This document shows positions 9,740 to 18,720 of a stretch of DNA of 64,000 nt, one piece after another. Within the stretch, counting starts at the first letter, position 1, and the number at the start of each line of letters is the position of its first letter. The notes under the pieces were generated by a model. That model was not told the DNA's origin. It did not search any database and saw only the letters and a list, made by a program, of their open reading frames with translations. Both the position numbers and the translations under genes were made by a program. Location of the stretch: positions 186,001 through 250,000 of the forward strand of contig JAPWJZ010000002.1 of NCBI GenBank assembly GCA_028283745.1. The letters run 5' to 3'. This DNA is from Micavibrio sp. (GTDB lineage: Bacteria; Pseudomonadota; Alphaproteobacteria; Micavibrionales; UBA2020).

Positions 9740-11185
9740 TTACTGGTTCATGAGCTTGAAGAACTCGTCGTTGTTTTTCGTGTCCTTCATTTTGTCGATC
9801 ATGAATTCCATTGCGTCCGACGTACCCATGGGGGACATCAACTTGCGCAGGATCCACATTTTCGACAGCGTGCCCTGGTCGACCAGCAGCTCTTCTTTCC
9901 GCGTGCCCGACTTTTGAATGTCGATGGCGGGGAAGACGCGCTTGTCAGCCAGTTTGCGGTCAAGAACGATTTCCGAGTTGCCGGTACCTTTGAATTCTTC
10001 AAAGATGACCTCATCCATGCGCGAACCCGTATCGATAAGCGCGGTCGAGATGATGGTAAGGGAGCCGCCCTGTTCGATGTTGCGCGCCGCGCCGAAGAAG
10101 CGCTTGGGGCGCTGCAGGGCGTTGGCGTCCACACCGCCGGTCAGGACCTTGCCGGATGACGGCACGACCGTGTTGTAGGCACGGCCCAGACGGGTGATGG
10201 AGTCGAGCAGAATAACGACGTCGCGCTTGTGTTCGACGAGGCGCTTTGCTTTTTCCAGCACCATTTCCGCAACCTGCACGTGACGGGCAGCGGGTTCATC
10301 GAACGTCGACGAAATGACTTCGCCCTTCACGGAACGTGCCATGTCGGTCACTTCCTCCGGGCGCTCGTCGATGAGCAGCACGATGAGGTAGACGCCGGGG
10401 TGGTTGGTTTCAATCGAATGCGCGATATTCTGCATCATCACTGTTTTACCGGTACGGGGCGGCGCGACGATGAGCGCGCGCTGGCCGAAGCCGAGCGGCG
10501 AGACCAGCTCGATCACGCGCTGCAATTGCACTTGCGAGCTCTTGTTATGCTTGCCCTGCTTTTGCGCGGTGCCTTGCGTCGGGTCATCCAGCTCCAGCTT
10601 GATTTTGCGGTCGGGATAAAGCGGCGTGAGGTTGTCGAAGTTGATGCGGTGGCGAAGGCTTTCGGGGCTTTCAAAGTTGATTTGATTGACGCGGAGCAGC
10701 GCGAAGTAGCGCTCGTTGTCTTTCGGCGCGCGGATTTCGCCTTCAACGGTATCGCCGGTGCGAAGGCCGAAGCGCTTGATTTGCGAGGGAGAGACGTAAA
10801 TATCGTCGGGGCCCGGCAGGTAGTTTTCTTCAGGGGAGCGCAGGAAACCAAAGCCGTCCTGCAAAACTTCGAGGACGCCGGCGCCGGAGATTGGAATGTC
10901 TTGTTCTGCAAGGCGCTTCAAGATCGCAAACATCATTTCCTGTTTGCGCATGGTGGAAGCGTTTTCAAGCTGCAGGCTTTCAGCGTACGCCAGCAGGTCG
11001 GCGGGCGACTTGGTTTTCAGTTCGTGCAGGTCCATGATTTTCGCGTTGGGGTCACGGCGGGCGGCTGCGGCCTCTTCTTCCGGCGTGATTTCAGGATGGG
11101 GGGCATCGGGCGTGCCATTGCCGCCCTGGAAATTATTACCGCCACCTTGACCTTGGTGACCGGGATGCCGTGTGCGCTTTACCAC
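9740..11185 (-). CDS. rho: Transcription termination factor Rho
   Basis: Hexameric RNA-dependent ATPase that ends transcription. The family core begins near residue 51 ([10 protein letters not shown]), continues through the cold-shock-like RNA-binding domain ([22 protein letters not shown]), and has the Walker A motif APPRTGKT at 241-248 and [13 protein letters not shown] further on. A 50-residue Gly/Asn/Gln-rich basic extension precedes the core; such extensions are known in several phyla and may bind RNA. The reading starts at GTG with a GGAAAGAG site upstream; an alternative start at the ATG at 11035 (Met51) has no ribosome site. The leader RNA from the promoter at 11439 would be long, about 220 bases. 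Confidence 0.97.
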   Translation of the reverse strand: MVKRTRHPGHQGQGGGNNFQGGNGTPDAPHPEITPEEEAAAARRDPNAKIMDLHELKTKSPADLLAYAESLQLENASTMRKQEMMFAILKRLAEQDIPISGAGVLEVLQDGFGFLRSPEENYLPGPDDIYVSPSQIKRFGLRTGDTVEGEIRAPKDNERYFALLRVNQINFESPESLRHRINFDNLTPLYPDRKIKLELDDPTQGTAQKQGKHNKSSQVQLQRVIELVSPLGFGQRALIVAPPRTGKTVMMQNIAHSIETNHPGVYLIVLLIDERPEEVTDMARSVKGEVISSTFDEPAARHVQVAEMVLEKAKRLVEHKRDVVILLDSITRLGRAYNTVVPSSGKVLTGGVDANALQRPKRFFGAARNIEQGGSLTIISTALIDTGSRMDEVIFEEFKGTGNSEIVLDRKLADKRVFPAIDIQKSGTRKEELLVDQGTLSKMWILRKLMSPMGTSDAMEFMIDKMKDTKNNDEFFKLMNQ

Positions 11186-11410
11186 TGTATTGTTGCTCTT
11201 TCCGTGTTGTTTTGCGGGAGTCCTTTTATGAAGGACTGTTGCGGATGCTGTTTGGGGGTTTTGACTGTTACGGGGCCGGATGGCCTATGTTGCGTCGGGA
11301 TTTTTCTCGATGAGAAGGTGACTGTTCGTTTATGTCGGATTGTTCTGCGCCAAGATCTCCCGCGGAAAAACCGGCGGGGATGCCTTTTAGAAAGTAGGCT
11401 TGATGACCGG

Positions 11411-11439
11411 AATGTACCAAACCGCCTTATGTATGTCAA
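11411..11439 (-). promoter_or_regulatory. Candidate promoter for rho
   Basis: On the minus strand TTGACA (11439-11434) is followed after 17 bases by TACATT (11416-11411). It would give rho a leader of about 220 bases, room for the autoregulation known for rho in other bacteria. Confidence 0.55.
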
Positions 11440-11464
11440 CTTTAAATATTCGGTAAAATTGAGA

Positions 11465-11493
11465 TTGACATATATAGGAGGCTTTTCTATTCT
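11465..11493 (+). promoter_or_regulatory. Strong sigma70-type promoter for the four-module protein
   Basis: A perfect TTGACA (11465-11470), a 17-base spacer and TATTCT (11488-11493) lie just upstream of the ATG at 11532. The whole 345-base gap 11186-11531 contains only this promoter and its divergent counterpart for rho; I see no other gene in it. Confidence 0.65.
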
Positions 11494-11531
11494 CGGCTCG
11501 TTATTTCGCAAAAAATTGAGGTTTTTCAAGT

Positions 11532-12545
11532 ATGTCTTATATCAACATCGCCAAAGATGACACTCGTCCCCTTTTCGTGGAAGCCAGCGACGTGACCGGC
11601 GTTCACATCAACAAGGGCGCAGACGGCAAGACGGAATTCACCGTCTATAACAGCGCGGGCCAGCTGGCGTGGGTGGATGCCGCAGGCTGGAACCTTGACC
11701 CTGCCGATGCGATTGAAAAACTGCGCGCAGCCGGCGCGCCGCTGGTGCAGTTTCCCGTGCGCTGGCCCGCCGATAACGACACGCTGAAGGAATACGACCA
11801 CTACATCAACCCCGAGGCCGTCACCTACCTTACCGTCAGCGCGGAGGATAAAACCGGCAACTACGGCACTATCGTCGGCGTGCGCGGCATTGGACGCGAA
11901 GAAAGCTACGGCACAAAACCGGAGGAGCTGGAAGAACTGTTGAACGCGGTGAAAGCCGTAAAAGCGCTGCAAACCTATGCGCCGGACGAAGCGCATGCCC
12001 GCTGGAGCCGCGCTTCTGCCCTTTATATCGACCCTGCATCGGTCACGCAGGTGCGTGACGATGGGTACCAGGTCAACGTCTGGTTTGAAGGCTCGGGTTC
12101 CCTTGATGTGCAGGTGAAACGCCACGATGTAAACGAGATTAGCAACGATATTTTCAACGGCGGTGAAGACAAACGTAACCTTCGCGAAATTTTCGCCGAA
12201 GCCACCAGCAAAGCCCATACGCTGGATACGTCTGCCCGCGTATCATTCTCGAAAGCTGTCGCCAGCGTGAATACCAGCATGATCGACATGTCAACGCCGG
12301 AGCGCTCCAGCTTCATCAACCGCGCGCTGATCGGTTTTGTATCTTTCCACGATGATGAAAGATCGGGCCGTAAGAGCATTCACATCCACAGCCAGAAATC
12401 GGCCAGCAACCCTTACCCCGACAGCATCAGCTTCAGCTACGCCACCAACGAAGACCGCAACGCCGCCTTTCAAGACCTGCAGGAAAAATTAAAAACCCAC
12501 GCTGCCGCCCCGAAGCGCAAAGGCCTGGGAAAACTTAATCCCTGA
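11532..12545 (+). CDS. Hypothetical protein with four internal repeat modules
   Basis: A 337-residue soluble protein of unknown family. I see four successive modules of about 75-80 residues that begin with similar strands: FVEASDVTGVHI near 15, YINPEAVTYLTV near 92, LYIDPASVTQVR near 163 and SFINRALIGFVS near 255. Each then alternates strands and most end in a helix such as EELEELLNAVKAV or NAAFQDLQEKLKTH, suggesting a duplicated beta-beta-beta-alpha unit. There is no signal peptide and no Cys. It has its own strong promoter and lies between rho and hemJ. The role is unknown; single-module relatives with short 'residue-at-position' strands may exist. Confidence 0.7.
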   Translation: MSYINIAKDDTRPLFVEASDVTGVHINKGADGKTEFTVYNSAGQLAWVDAAGWNLDPADAIEKLRAAGAPLVQFPVRWPADNDTLKEYDHYINPEAVTYLTVSAEDKTGNYGTIVGVRGIGREESYGTKPEELEELLNAVKAVKALQTYAPDEAHARWSRASALYIDPASVTQVRDDGYQVNVWFEGSGSLDVQVKRHDVNEISNDIFNGGEDKRNLREIFAEATSKAHTLDTSARVSFSKAVASVNTSMIDMSTPERSSFINRALIGFVSFHDDERSGRKSIHIHSQKSASNPYPDSISFSYATNEDRNAAFQDLQEKLKTHAAAPKRKGLGKLNP

Positions 12546-12548
12546 AGA

Positions 12549-12995
12549 CTAAAACGGTCGTACAATGACCATGATGACGATGATGATCATCAGCAGGGTC
12601 GGGATTTCGTTTATCTGGCGGTAGAATTTAGCGCTGTGGGTGTTTTTGTCGGCCACGAAGGCCTTGCGCCAGCGGGCGCAGGCGCCGTGGAACGCGGTGA
12701 GAAGCAGTACAGCGGCCAGCTTCACGTGCATCCAGGGCTGGTGCATCAAGTCCGGGTTGCCCCAGATCATCAGGCCGCCAAAAATGAACGCCGCGATCAT
12801 GGCGGGGTTCATGATGAAGCGCAGTAATTTACGTTCCATGATTTTCAGCGTTTCGGAAAGCTCCGAGCCTTTATCCGCATCGGCGTGGTAAACGAACAGG
12901 CGGGGCAGGTAAAGCTGCGCCGCCATCCATGAAATAATGGCTATCACATGCAGCGCCTTGATGACGTTGTAATGTTCAACAATAAAGTCCTTCAT
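12549..12995 (-). CDS. hemJ: Protoporphyrinogen IX oxidase HemJ
   Basis: Membrane haem-dependent enzyme for the penultimate step of haem synthesis, oxidising protoporphyrinogen IX. The 148-residue protein has four hydrophobic helices, with the early conserved His near residue 16 (KALHVIAIISWMA) and a YLPRLFVYH segment typical of the family. I chose the ATG at 12995 because AAAGGA lies just upstream; the longer reading from 13016 adds seven residues with no support. Its start overlaps the hemH stop in ATGA, making it the last gene of hemE-hemH-hemJ. Confidence 0.93.
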   Translation of the reverse strand: MKDFIVEHYNVIKALHVIAIISWMAAQLYLPRLFVYHADADKGSELSETLKIMERKLLRFIMNPAMIAAFIFGGLMIWGNPDLMHQPWMHVKLAAVLLLTAFHGACARWRKAFVADKNTHSAKFYRQINEIPTLLMIIIVIMVIVRPF

Positions 12996-14035
12996 ATTTT
13001 TCCTTTGCAGCCGCACCGGCGGAAATCATTGCCGCAAATTTTTGGCAGCGGCTGGCCGTTGATGGTAGCTTCAACCGCATCCGCCAGACCGCCGATAAAC
13101 AGCGGGTGGGTGCTGACGGTCGGCACCCGGTCAAAATAGGGGATGCCCATTTCACCGGCTTTGATGCGGTATTCCATTTCAATTTCAACCAGTGTTTCCA
13201 CGTGTTCGGAAACAAAGGCATGCGGATAGACGATAACGCCGGCGACTTTATCGTGCGCGGCTTTGTGCAGGGCTTCCTCGGTTGACGGGCCGATCCATTT
13301 TAGGGGGCCGACGCGGGACTGGTAGCAAATTTCCCACGCGCCGTCCTGCAGGCCGGCGGCGGCGGCAATAGCGGCAGCCGATTTTTCGCACTGCATCTGG
13401 TACGGGTCACCGCCTTCTATAATTTTTTCAGGCAGACCGTGGGCGGAAAATAGCACGCGGCTGCCGGCGGGCGCTTTGGCAAGCGCCGTGCGGATATTAT
13501 CGGCCGAGGCTTGAATAAAACCATCCAGCAGCGGGTAGCAGCCAATGCTGCCGACCTTCATTTCGTCATTCCAGCGCGCATGCAGCTTTCCGTCGGCGGC
13601 TTGCACTTCCTGCCAGAAATCTTCAAACGACGATCCGGTGGTGGTGGTGGAAAACTGCGGGTAGAGCGGCAGCAGAATAAGTTTATCCGGCGCGTATTCT
13701 TCGAGGTCCTGCACCACTTTCTTTGCCATGGGGTGCCAGTAGCGCATGGAAACGAAAGTTTTTGCCTGAATGCCCTTGTTGTGCAGCGCGGCTTCCAGCG
13801 CGGTTGCCTGCGCTTTGGTGTTTTCCAGCAGCGGCGATTTATAATCCAGCGCGGCATAGGCGGTTTTGGCGGCGCCCTGGCTGCGGGTTTTGGCAATGTA
13901 ACGGGCTATCAGCCAGCGCAGCGGGTACGGCACGGCGATAATGTTTTTATCCATGAAGAAATTGGTGAGGAAGGGGCGTACATCTTCCCGGCTTAAAGGC
14001 CCGCCAAGATTCATGAGGACGACGGCGGCCTTCAT
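12992..14035 (-). CDS. hemH: Ferrochelatase
   Basis: Inserts ferrous iron into protoporphyrin IX, the last step of haem synthesis. The 347-residue protein has the family signatures LMNLGGP at the N terminus, LPLYPQFSTTTTGSS in the middle and FSAHGLPEKIIEGGDPY with the active-site His. The C terminus FRRCGCKGKI carries two Cys, and with Cys elsewhere could hold a 2Fe-2S cluster as in some ferrochelatases, which I cannot confirm. It overlaps hemE upstream and hemJ downstream by ATGA, so the three are translated as one coupled unit. Confidence 0.97.
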   Translation of the reverse strand: MKAAVVLMNLGGPLSREDVRPFLTNFFMDKNIIAVPYPLRWLIARYIAKTRSQGAAKTAYAALDYKSPLLENTKAQATALEAALHNKGIQAKTFVSMRYWHPMAKKVVQDLEEYAPDKLILLPLYPQFSTTTTGSSFEDFWQEVQAADGKLHARWNDEMKVGSIGCYPLLDGFIQASADNIRTALAKAPAGSRVLFSAHGLPEKIIEGGDPYQMQCEKSAAAIAAAAGLQDGAWEICYQSRVGPLKWIGPSTEEALHKAAHDKVAGVIVYPHAFVSEHVETLVEIEMEYRIKAGEMGIPYFDRVPTVSTHPLFIGGLADAVEATINGQPLPKICGNDFRRCGCKGKI

Positions 14036-15090
14036 GCGCGGAATTCCCGGATGATGCTTGAAAGCTCCGCCACATGTTCTGGCGGCGTTTCCTTGATAAC
14101 GCCATGACCAAGGTTGAAAATAAACGGACGGCCCTGCATGGCCGTCATGATACGTTCTGCCCCGTCACGCATGGCTTTGCCGCCAGTCAGCAGTAATACG
14201 GGGTCAAGGTTGCCTTGCAGGCAAACATCATGCGGCAGGGCCTTGGCCGCCCACTGCATATCCACCTGCGTATCAAGGCCGATGCAATTAACGCCGGCAT
14301 GGGCGGCATAAGCTTCATACAAGCTGCCGGCACCGCGCGGAAAGCCGATGAGCGGAACGCCGGGGCAGGCGGTTGCCACCAGTTCGCGGATTTTGCGGGC
14401 GGGGGTTGTGACCCAGCGGGTAAAATATGGTTCGGGCAGCAAACCTGCCCAGCTGTCGAACAGCTGCAGGGCATCCGCGCCGTTTTGCGCCTGCTTGATC
14501 AGGTATTGCGCCGTGACTTCAACAAGCATGTTGATGAGCTTGTCGAAAGCATCGGGATTTTTGTACGCGCGGATTTTGGCTTTATTGAAGGCGCCATCAC
14601 CGTGGCCCTGCACCATGTAGCAGGCAATCGTCCAGGGCGCGCCGGCAAAGCCGATAAGGGTTTTATCGGCGGGCAGGTCAGCACGCAGGCGGCGCAGTGT
14701 TTCGTAGACGGCGGCAAGCCTGGTATCGTCAAACGCAAGTGCATCCGGATTGAAGGGGCCAAGGTTTGGGCCTTCACCTTCGAGGAATTCTAGTTTTTGA
14801 CCCAAGGCATAGGGAATAACCAGAATATCGGAAAACAGGATGGCGGCATCCATGTTGAAACGGCGGATGGGTTGCAGCGTGACTTCAACCGCAAAGTCCG
14901 GATTGAAGCAAAGGTCAAGGAAGCCGCCCGCCGTCTTACGCAGGTCACGGTATTCGGGCAGATAGCGGCCCGCCTGACGCATGAACCAGAACGGCGCTTG
15001 TGATTGCGCCCTACCGTGCAGAGCGTTCAGGAGGGGCTTTTCTGCCCCCGTGGCAGCGTGTTGTTGGTCTGGTAATGCTTGTGTATTCAA
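14032..15090 (-). CDS. hemE: Uroporphyrinogen decarboxylase
   Basis: Converts uroporphyrinogen III to coproporphyrinogen III. The 352-residue protein has the diagnostic FWFMRQAGRYLPEYR near residue 36 and FDSWAGLL and HGVIKETPPEHV further on. It heads the hemE-hemH-hemJ operon, reading away from the presumed replication origin, the same position hemE holds at the Caulobacter origin. The ATG at 15090 is the only plausible start; the first ~18 residues are a variable tail. Confidence 0.97.
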   Translation of the reverse strand: MNTQALPDQQHAATGAEKPLLNALHGRAQSQAPFWFMRQAGRYLPEYRDLRKTAGGFLDLCFNPDFAVEVTLQPIRRFNMDAAILFSDILVIPYALGQKLEFLEGEGPNLGPFNPDALAFDDTRLAAVYETLRRLRADLPADKTLIGFAGAPWTIACYMVQGHGDGAFNKAKIRAYKNPDAFDKLINMLVEVTAQYLIKQAQNGADALQLFDSWAGLLPEPYFTRWVTTPARKIRELVATACPGVPLIGFPRGAGSLYEAYAAHAGVNCIGLDTQVDMQWAAKALPHDVCLQGNLDPVLLLTGGKAMRDGAERIMTAMQGRPFIFNLGHGVIKETPPEHVAELSSIIREFRA

Positions 15091-15341
15091 CTGCAGGCCT
15101 TTGTGTCTATCCGTTGGAACGCTGGTCGTATTCCGGTATGCCCGAGAAGTAAACCAAACATATATATAAGTATATTCTTAAGTAGTTGGAGTCTGTTGGG
15201 CAGGGGTATAGCGGGGATAACAGGGATGAGTGATTTTTACGCACAGGCTATTTTGCCAAAGGGCAGTTTTGATTGCGCGCATGGCTGGGGATAAGGGTGG
15301 AGTCACCTTGGAATCCCATAAAGATTCAGCTTTGTGGATTG

Positions 15342-15350
15342 TGTGGATAA
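15342..15350 (-). promoter_or_regulatory. DnaA box, perfect consensus
   Basis: TGTGGATAA on the plus strand is TTATCCACA on the minus strand. It lies near the centre of the origin gap; a weaker copy (TGTGGATTG) sits nine bases to its left. Confidence 0.75.
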
Positions 15351-15372
15351 GTCTGGATTTCGTAAATGAAAG

Positions 15373-15381
15373 TTATCCACG
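15373..15381 (+). promoter_or_regulatory. DnaA box, one mismatch
   Basis: TTATCCACG differs from the consensus only in the last base and is in the opposite orientation to the box at 15342. Confidence 0.6.
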
Positions 15382-15495
15382 CTTTCCTATTCCGGAGTCC
15401 TGCCGCGGATAAACCCCCTATCATCTTGTTTTGACTCAAAGACTTATCCCGCGCCCGGCTTATGCGCTGAATCATAGACAGGTTTATCCCGAATG

Positions 15496-15504
15496 TTATC
15501 CACA
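15496..15504 (+). promoter_or_regulatory. DnaA box, perfect consensus
   Basis: TTATCCACA, the rightmost box of the origin cluster, about 100 bases before the start of the next gene. A TTATCCCGA relative lies 13 bases to its left. Confidence 0.75.
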
Positions 15505-15605
15505 AGTTGGGGCATGAAGGTTGTGCAAAAACGGTCTTCCCTGCGCTTTTGTTTTCAGGGTACGATAACCGTCTGAACAAGGGGACTATTCTCAAGGGAT
15601 TGGGT

Positions 15606-16211
15606 ATGACCGAGGACTGGCAAAAGCTGGATTCCGAGAAGGCTGCGCGGATTTTGAGCGAGATCAACCCGCATCTTGAACCCGTGCCTTTTTCGATGGA
15701 GAGCACGACGATACGTTCCCACAAGCTGGGCTTCTATAAAAATTACGACCTGTTCGAGCTGACCGACCTGTCGGCGGTGCCGGGCGCGCGCAAGTACGTT
15801 ATTTATAAACCGGGTGACGTGAACGTCATCAACTGGACGAACCAGGCTATTTACGAGACGAACGAAAAAGCGCCCATCGTGCTGGAGCGCGGCAACGTCA
15901 TCGAGTACGTAAAGTTCTTCTTTAATTATGTCCGTGGCCGTCATGGCCGCTTCCAGATCATTGAAACCATCGACGATATTCGCTGGCAGGTGGAACCGCC
16001 GCTGCAGGGCCGCAAGGTGATGCAGGAAATGCTGGAGCCTGTGACCTATGTTTCGCAGGATGAAGACGGCACCTTCAACCTTGAAGCCTACATGGTATTC
16101 AAGGACAGCCTGTTCAAGACCAAAGTGCACGCGAAAAAAGACGGGCTTGTAAGCATGTCCGACGAAGAACTTAAAATTGAAGGCATGCCTGTGCTGCAGG
16201 ATGCAGCGTGA
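15606..16211 (+). CDS. Hypothetical protein next to the origin
   Basis: A 201-residue soluble protein; I do not recognise the family. The N-terminal part is helical (LDSEKAARILSEINPHL), followed by strand-rich sequence with aromatic patches (YKNYDLFELTDL, KYVIYKPGDVNVINW, EYVKFFFNYVRGRHGRF). No signal peptide, membrane helix or catalytic motif is evident. I chose the ATG at 15606 since AAGGGA lies just upstream; the frame is open further left to 15507, but that would run into the DnaA-box region. It is the first rightward gene after the origin, with the APH-like kinase next. Confidence 0.7.
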   Translation: MTEDWQKLDSEKAARILSEINPHLEPVPFSMESTTIRSHKLGFYKNYDLFELTDLSAVPGARKYVIYKPGDVNVINWTNQAIYETNEKAPIVLERGNVIEYVKFFFNYVRGRHGRFQIIETIDDIRWQVEPPLQGRKVMQEMLEPVTYVSQDEDGTFNLEAYMVFKDSLFKTKVHAKKDGLVSMSDEELKIEGMPVLQDAA

Positions 16212-16244
16212 TTATAACCTTCACCTGACCGGCATGTAAAAATC

Positions 16245-17273
16245 TTGTCTACGCCCCTGCTTAAAGCACCCGCCGCCCGCGAAAAGAAGCCCGATTTTAC
16301 GGACTTGCCGCCCGGTATTTTTCGCCAGCTGGAAAAGCTGTGCGGCGCAAAAATAACCGCAACCGACGTGGTTTATGGCGGCCTTTCCGCCGCCGCCTGC
16401 TATGTAATGACGTTTGACAACGGCCGCCGCGTTTTCGTGAAGGGGACGCACCCCGGCGAGATGTCGCACGGCGCCGCAAATTTGGCACAGGAAGTCCTGA
16501 CGTATGAAACCATGGGTGTGCTGCGCGATGTTGCGCCCGCCTACATCGGCATTGTTTCCGACGGGGATGATGACGGCTGGATGCTGGGTGTGTGGGAATA
16601 CCTGCCGCATGATGAAAAACTTTTCAGCCAGCGCCGCGTGCTTGAAATTATGCCGCTGTGGCAGGGCGAGCCGATGGCGGAGAATACATTGCCGCATGTC
16701 AGCGCGCATGTTTACCTCGGTCAGTTTTTTAACGGCGAGAAAAAATGGCTGCGCATGAAGAATGATGCAAACGTGCGCCCGAAATTTGCAGCCCTGTTTG
16801 CAGACGCAACGCAAGGCGCGGCATGGCTGGAGCGCAATGTGGATGTGCTGGTACAGCTGCAAGGCAAGTCTGATAAAATGACTGGGCCCGAAGGCCTGCT
16901 GCACGGCGACCTGCGTATTGATAACTTCCTGTTCACGCCGGACCGCACTTATGTTTGCGACTGGCCGAACGCGAGCTACGGCCCGCTGGTTTTTGATCTG
17001 GCGTTCCTGTTTTCGAACCTTGAAGCGCTGGGTTTGGGGCGGACGGAAGAACTGTTCTATACTTATAAGGGCATGAGCATCCCCGAAAATGACAAGGTGG
17101 TGATGCTGGCCAGCATGTCCGGTTACTTTGCGGACCATGCCTATCGTGACGTTCCCGTTAGCATGCCGCGGTTGCGCTGGATGCAGCAGGGAATGCTGCT
17201 GGCGCAGCTTAAGTCATTGGCCCGTATGGGAATTATAGAATCACCGCCACGCATGGCCGGTGAGAATCAATAG
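16245..17273 (+). CDS. APH-like phosphotransferase family protein
   Basis: A 342-residue protein with the aminoglycoside-phosphotransferase/choline-kinase fold. The catalytic loop reads LLHGDLRIDNFLF (about residues 222-234, catalytic Asp in HGD) and the metal-binding motif is CDWPN just after. An N-terminal lobe with RRVFVKGTHPG supplies the likely nucleotide-binding Lys. Typical substrates of the group are small molecules such as amino alcohols, fructosamines or drugs; none can be chosen here. The best start is TTG at 16245, without a clear ribosome site. It follows the unknown gene by 33 bases. Confidence 0.8.
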   Translation: MSTPLLKAPAAREKKPDFTDLPPGIFRQLEKLCGAKITATDVVYGGLSAAACYVMTFDNGRRVFVKGTHPGEMSHGAANLAQEVLTYETMGVLRDVAPAYIGIVSDGDDDGWMLGVWEYLPHDEKLFSQRRVLEIMPLWQGEPMAENTLPHVSAHVYLGQFFNGEKKWLRMKNDANVRPKFAALFADATQGAAWLERNVDVLVQLQGKSDKMTGPEGLLHGDLRIDNFLFTPDRTYVCDWPNASYGPLVFDLAFLFSNLEALGLGRTEELFYTYKGMSIPENDKVVMLASMSGYFADHAYRDVPVSMPRLRWMQQGMLLAQLKSLARMGIIESPPRMAGENQ

Positions 17274-17527
17274 AAAAAACCAAGAACAATCGATTTGACG
17301 CAAGATTATTTTTATTCTGTGGTTCTTTAGACCCAGAAAAAGCGCCTATTTTTTCCGTAATCCACTAATTTTGCTGTTTTTTCAACTCCAGAAAAGGGGT
17401 TGTTAACCATCTCCCTGCCAATATGGAGGTGTGAGGATGTGCTGCTCATTCCGGGCGAGTATGAAACAGAAGATTTCATCAGACCGGCAGGGGCTTCAGG
17501 GTAAAAAGATTAAAACAGGGTGCGGTA

Positions 17528-18586
17528 ATGGGCAAAGACGCCGGACACGATAACGAAGGCAAAACCATCATCAAGTCGGGCTCCAAGCGCCCTGCAGGTT
17601 TAAGGCCGGATGCGCGCCGCGTGCGCGACACATCCCGCCGTCTGCGCGATGAAAACAATAAGCTGAGCCATCGCGCCACGCTGGACTGGCACCTGGACCA
17701 ACGCCGGGTCTGTGACATCAACGGCGCAGATGCGGAAATTGTTCCCATCTCCACCTTAAAAGAAATTATGTCGCTGAGCCGCACGGGCGTTGCCCTGATG
17801 GCCTCCACCGACGCCGAGATCATATATGACGCGCAATCGCCCGCATCGCAGTTCTATGTGCAGGGCGGCCGCCGTATCGTGACTTTGAACCCGCACCGCC
17901 CGAAAGGCGACCTCATCAACATGCTGGGCCGCGAGCTGCGCCGTGCAGGTCAGGCCGTCAACGGCGCGCTGGTCAACCCGCTGACGTTCGAGCCGGAAGA
18001 AGCCATTCTGGTCAACCGCGCGCAGCAGGCCGATGCCCTGATGGTGTCGATTAAAATTGCATGGGAATTGAAACTGGCCGGCGAAGCCGAAGCCTGGGAT
18101 CATATGGCCGCTTCCGCCATGGGCGACGTGAGCCGTACCTTTGAAATTAAAGCGCAAGCTGATTTCCGCACGCTGAACAACGGCGAAGCGTCGCGCGCCG
18201 CCTACGACAAGTTCTTTGAAGACAGCCGCACGAAGCAGCACGACAAGCGCATTATCCACCAGATGCTGCTGGACGAGCACGGCTACATGAAAGCGCCCGT
18301 GAAACGCCCGCGCGTTTCCATGGACCTGTTCAAGAAACTGGGCGAAATGCCCAATGGCCGCAACTACCTGTCGATGAAGTCGCAGCGCGCGCCGACCGAT
18401 ATGTGCTATTCCACCGTCGAAGACCGCTCCAACGCGAACTTCCTGTGGTTCATTAAATTCGAGCGCAGCTTCCAGGAGAAGGAACTGCAAATGATCGAAG
18501 AATCCATCAAGCTGTCGGCAGAAGTTGTCGATTTTGCGAAATGGAACGACAAAGTGAAACGCGCTGCACACCCGCAGACGCACTAA
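17528..18586 (+). CDS. Metallopeptidase-like paralogue with lost HExxH motif
   Basis: A 352-residue protein that aligns by eye with the intact metallopeptidase at 37726. TLNPHRPKGDLINMLGRELRR here matches LNPASTPADIGLVLIHELRH there, so HELRH has become RELRR (135-139) and the later READA has become QQADA (around 167). Both zinc His are therefore missing, and peptidase activity is unlikely. It also shares long stretches with the next gene: IKIAWELKLAG.A..W.H and MPNGRNYLS. No signal peptide; an N-terminal 50 residues are basic and polar. I infer a non-catalytic paralogue with a binding or regulatory job. The upstream gap 17274-17527 shows no gene. Confidence 0.65.
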   Translation: MGKDAGHDNEGKTIIKSGSKRPAGLRPDARRVRDTSRRLRDENNKLSHRATLDWHLDQRRVCDINGADAEIVPISTLKEIMSLSRTGVALMASTDAEIIYDAQSPASQFYVQGGRRIVTLNPHRPKGDLINMLGRELRRAGQAVNGALVNPLTFEPEEAILVNRAQQADALMVSIKIAWELKLAGEAEAWDHMAASAMGDVSRTFEIKAQADFRTLNNGEASRAAYDKFFEDSRTKQHDKRIIHQMLLDEHGYMKAPVKRPRVSMDLFKKLGEMPNGRNYLSMKSQRAPTDMCYSTVEDRSNANFLWFIKFERSFQEKELQMIEESIKLSAEVVDFAKWNDKVKRAAHPQTH

Positions 18587-18720
18587 AGACTTGCACTGCT
18601 GCACTATTCTTTGCCGCGGCGGCCAGCCGCATGACGACCCGTACTTTCAAAAGGGTGGCACCCGCTGCCCCAAGGCTGGCCTGAACTTCCCTTCCGCGGA
18701 AACTGGTAAGGACTGCTACG

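Larger units (their letters stand above)
15091..15605. other. Probable chromosomal replication origin (oriC)
   Basis: This 515-base gap next to hemE has no gene. It carries perfect DnaA boxes TTATCCACA at 15496-15504 (+) and 15342-15350 (-), one-mismatch boxes at 15373-15381 (TTATCCACG) and 15286-15294 (minus strand TTATCCCCA), and looser copies near 15212, 15443 and 15484. An AT-rich patch (about 15160-15185, with the tract ATATATATAAGTATATTC) could be the unwinding element. Seven GANTC sites lie between 15189 and 15473. The neighbours diverge. Known Caulobacter biology puts the origin beside hemE; the assignment here is inference from position plus boxes. Confidence 0.8.

Noticed and set aside
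10229..11560. 443-codon plus-strand frame opposite rho
   Set aside because: It is fully antisense to rho and encodes no recognisable domain.
15507..15605. Upstream extension of the gene right of the origin
   Set aside because: It would run into the DnaA-box region; AAGGGA points to the ATG at 15606.
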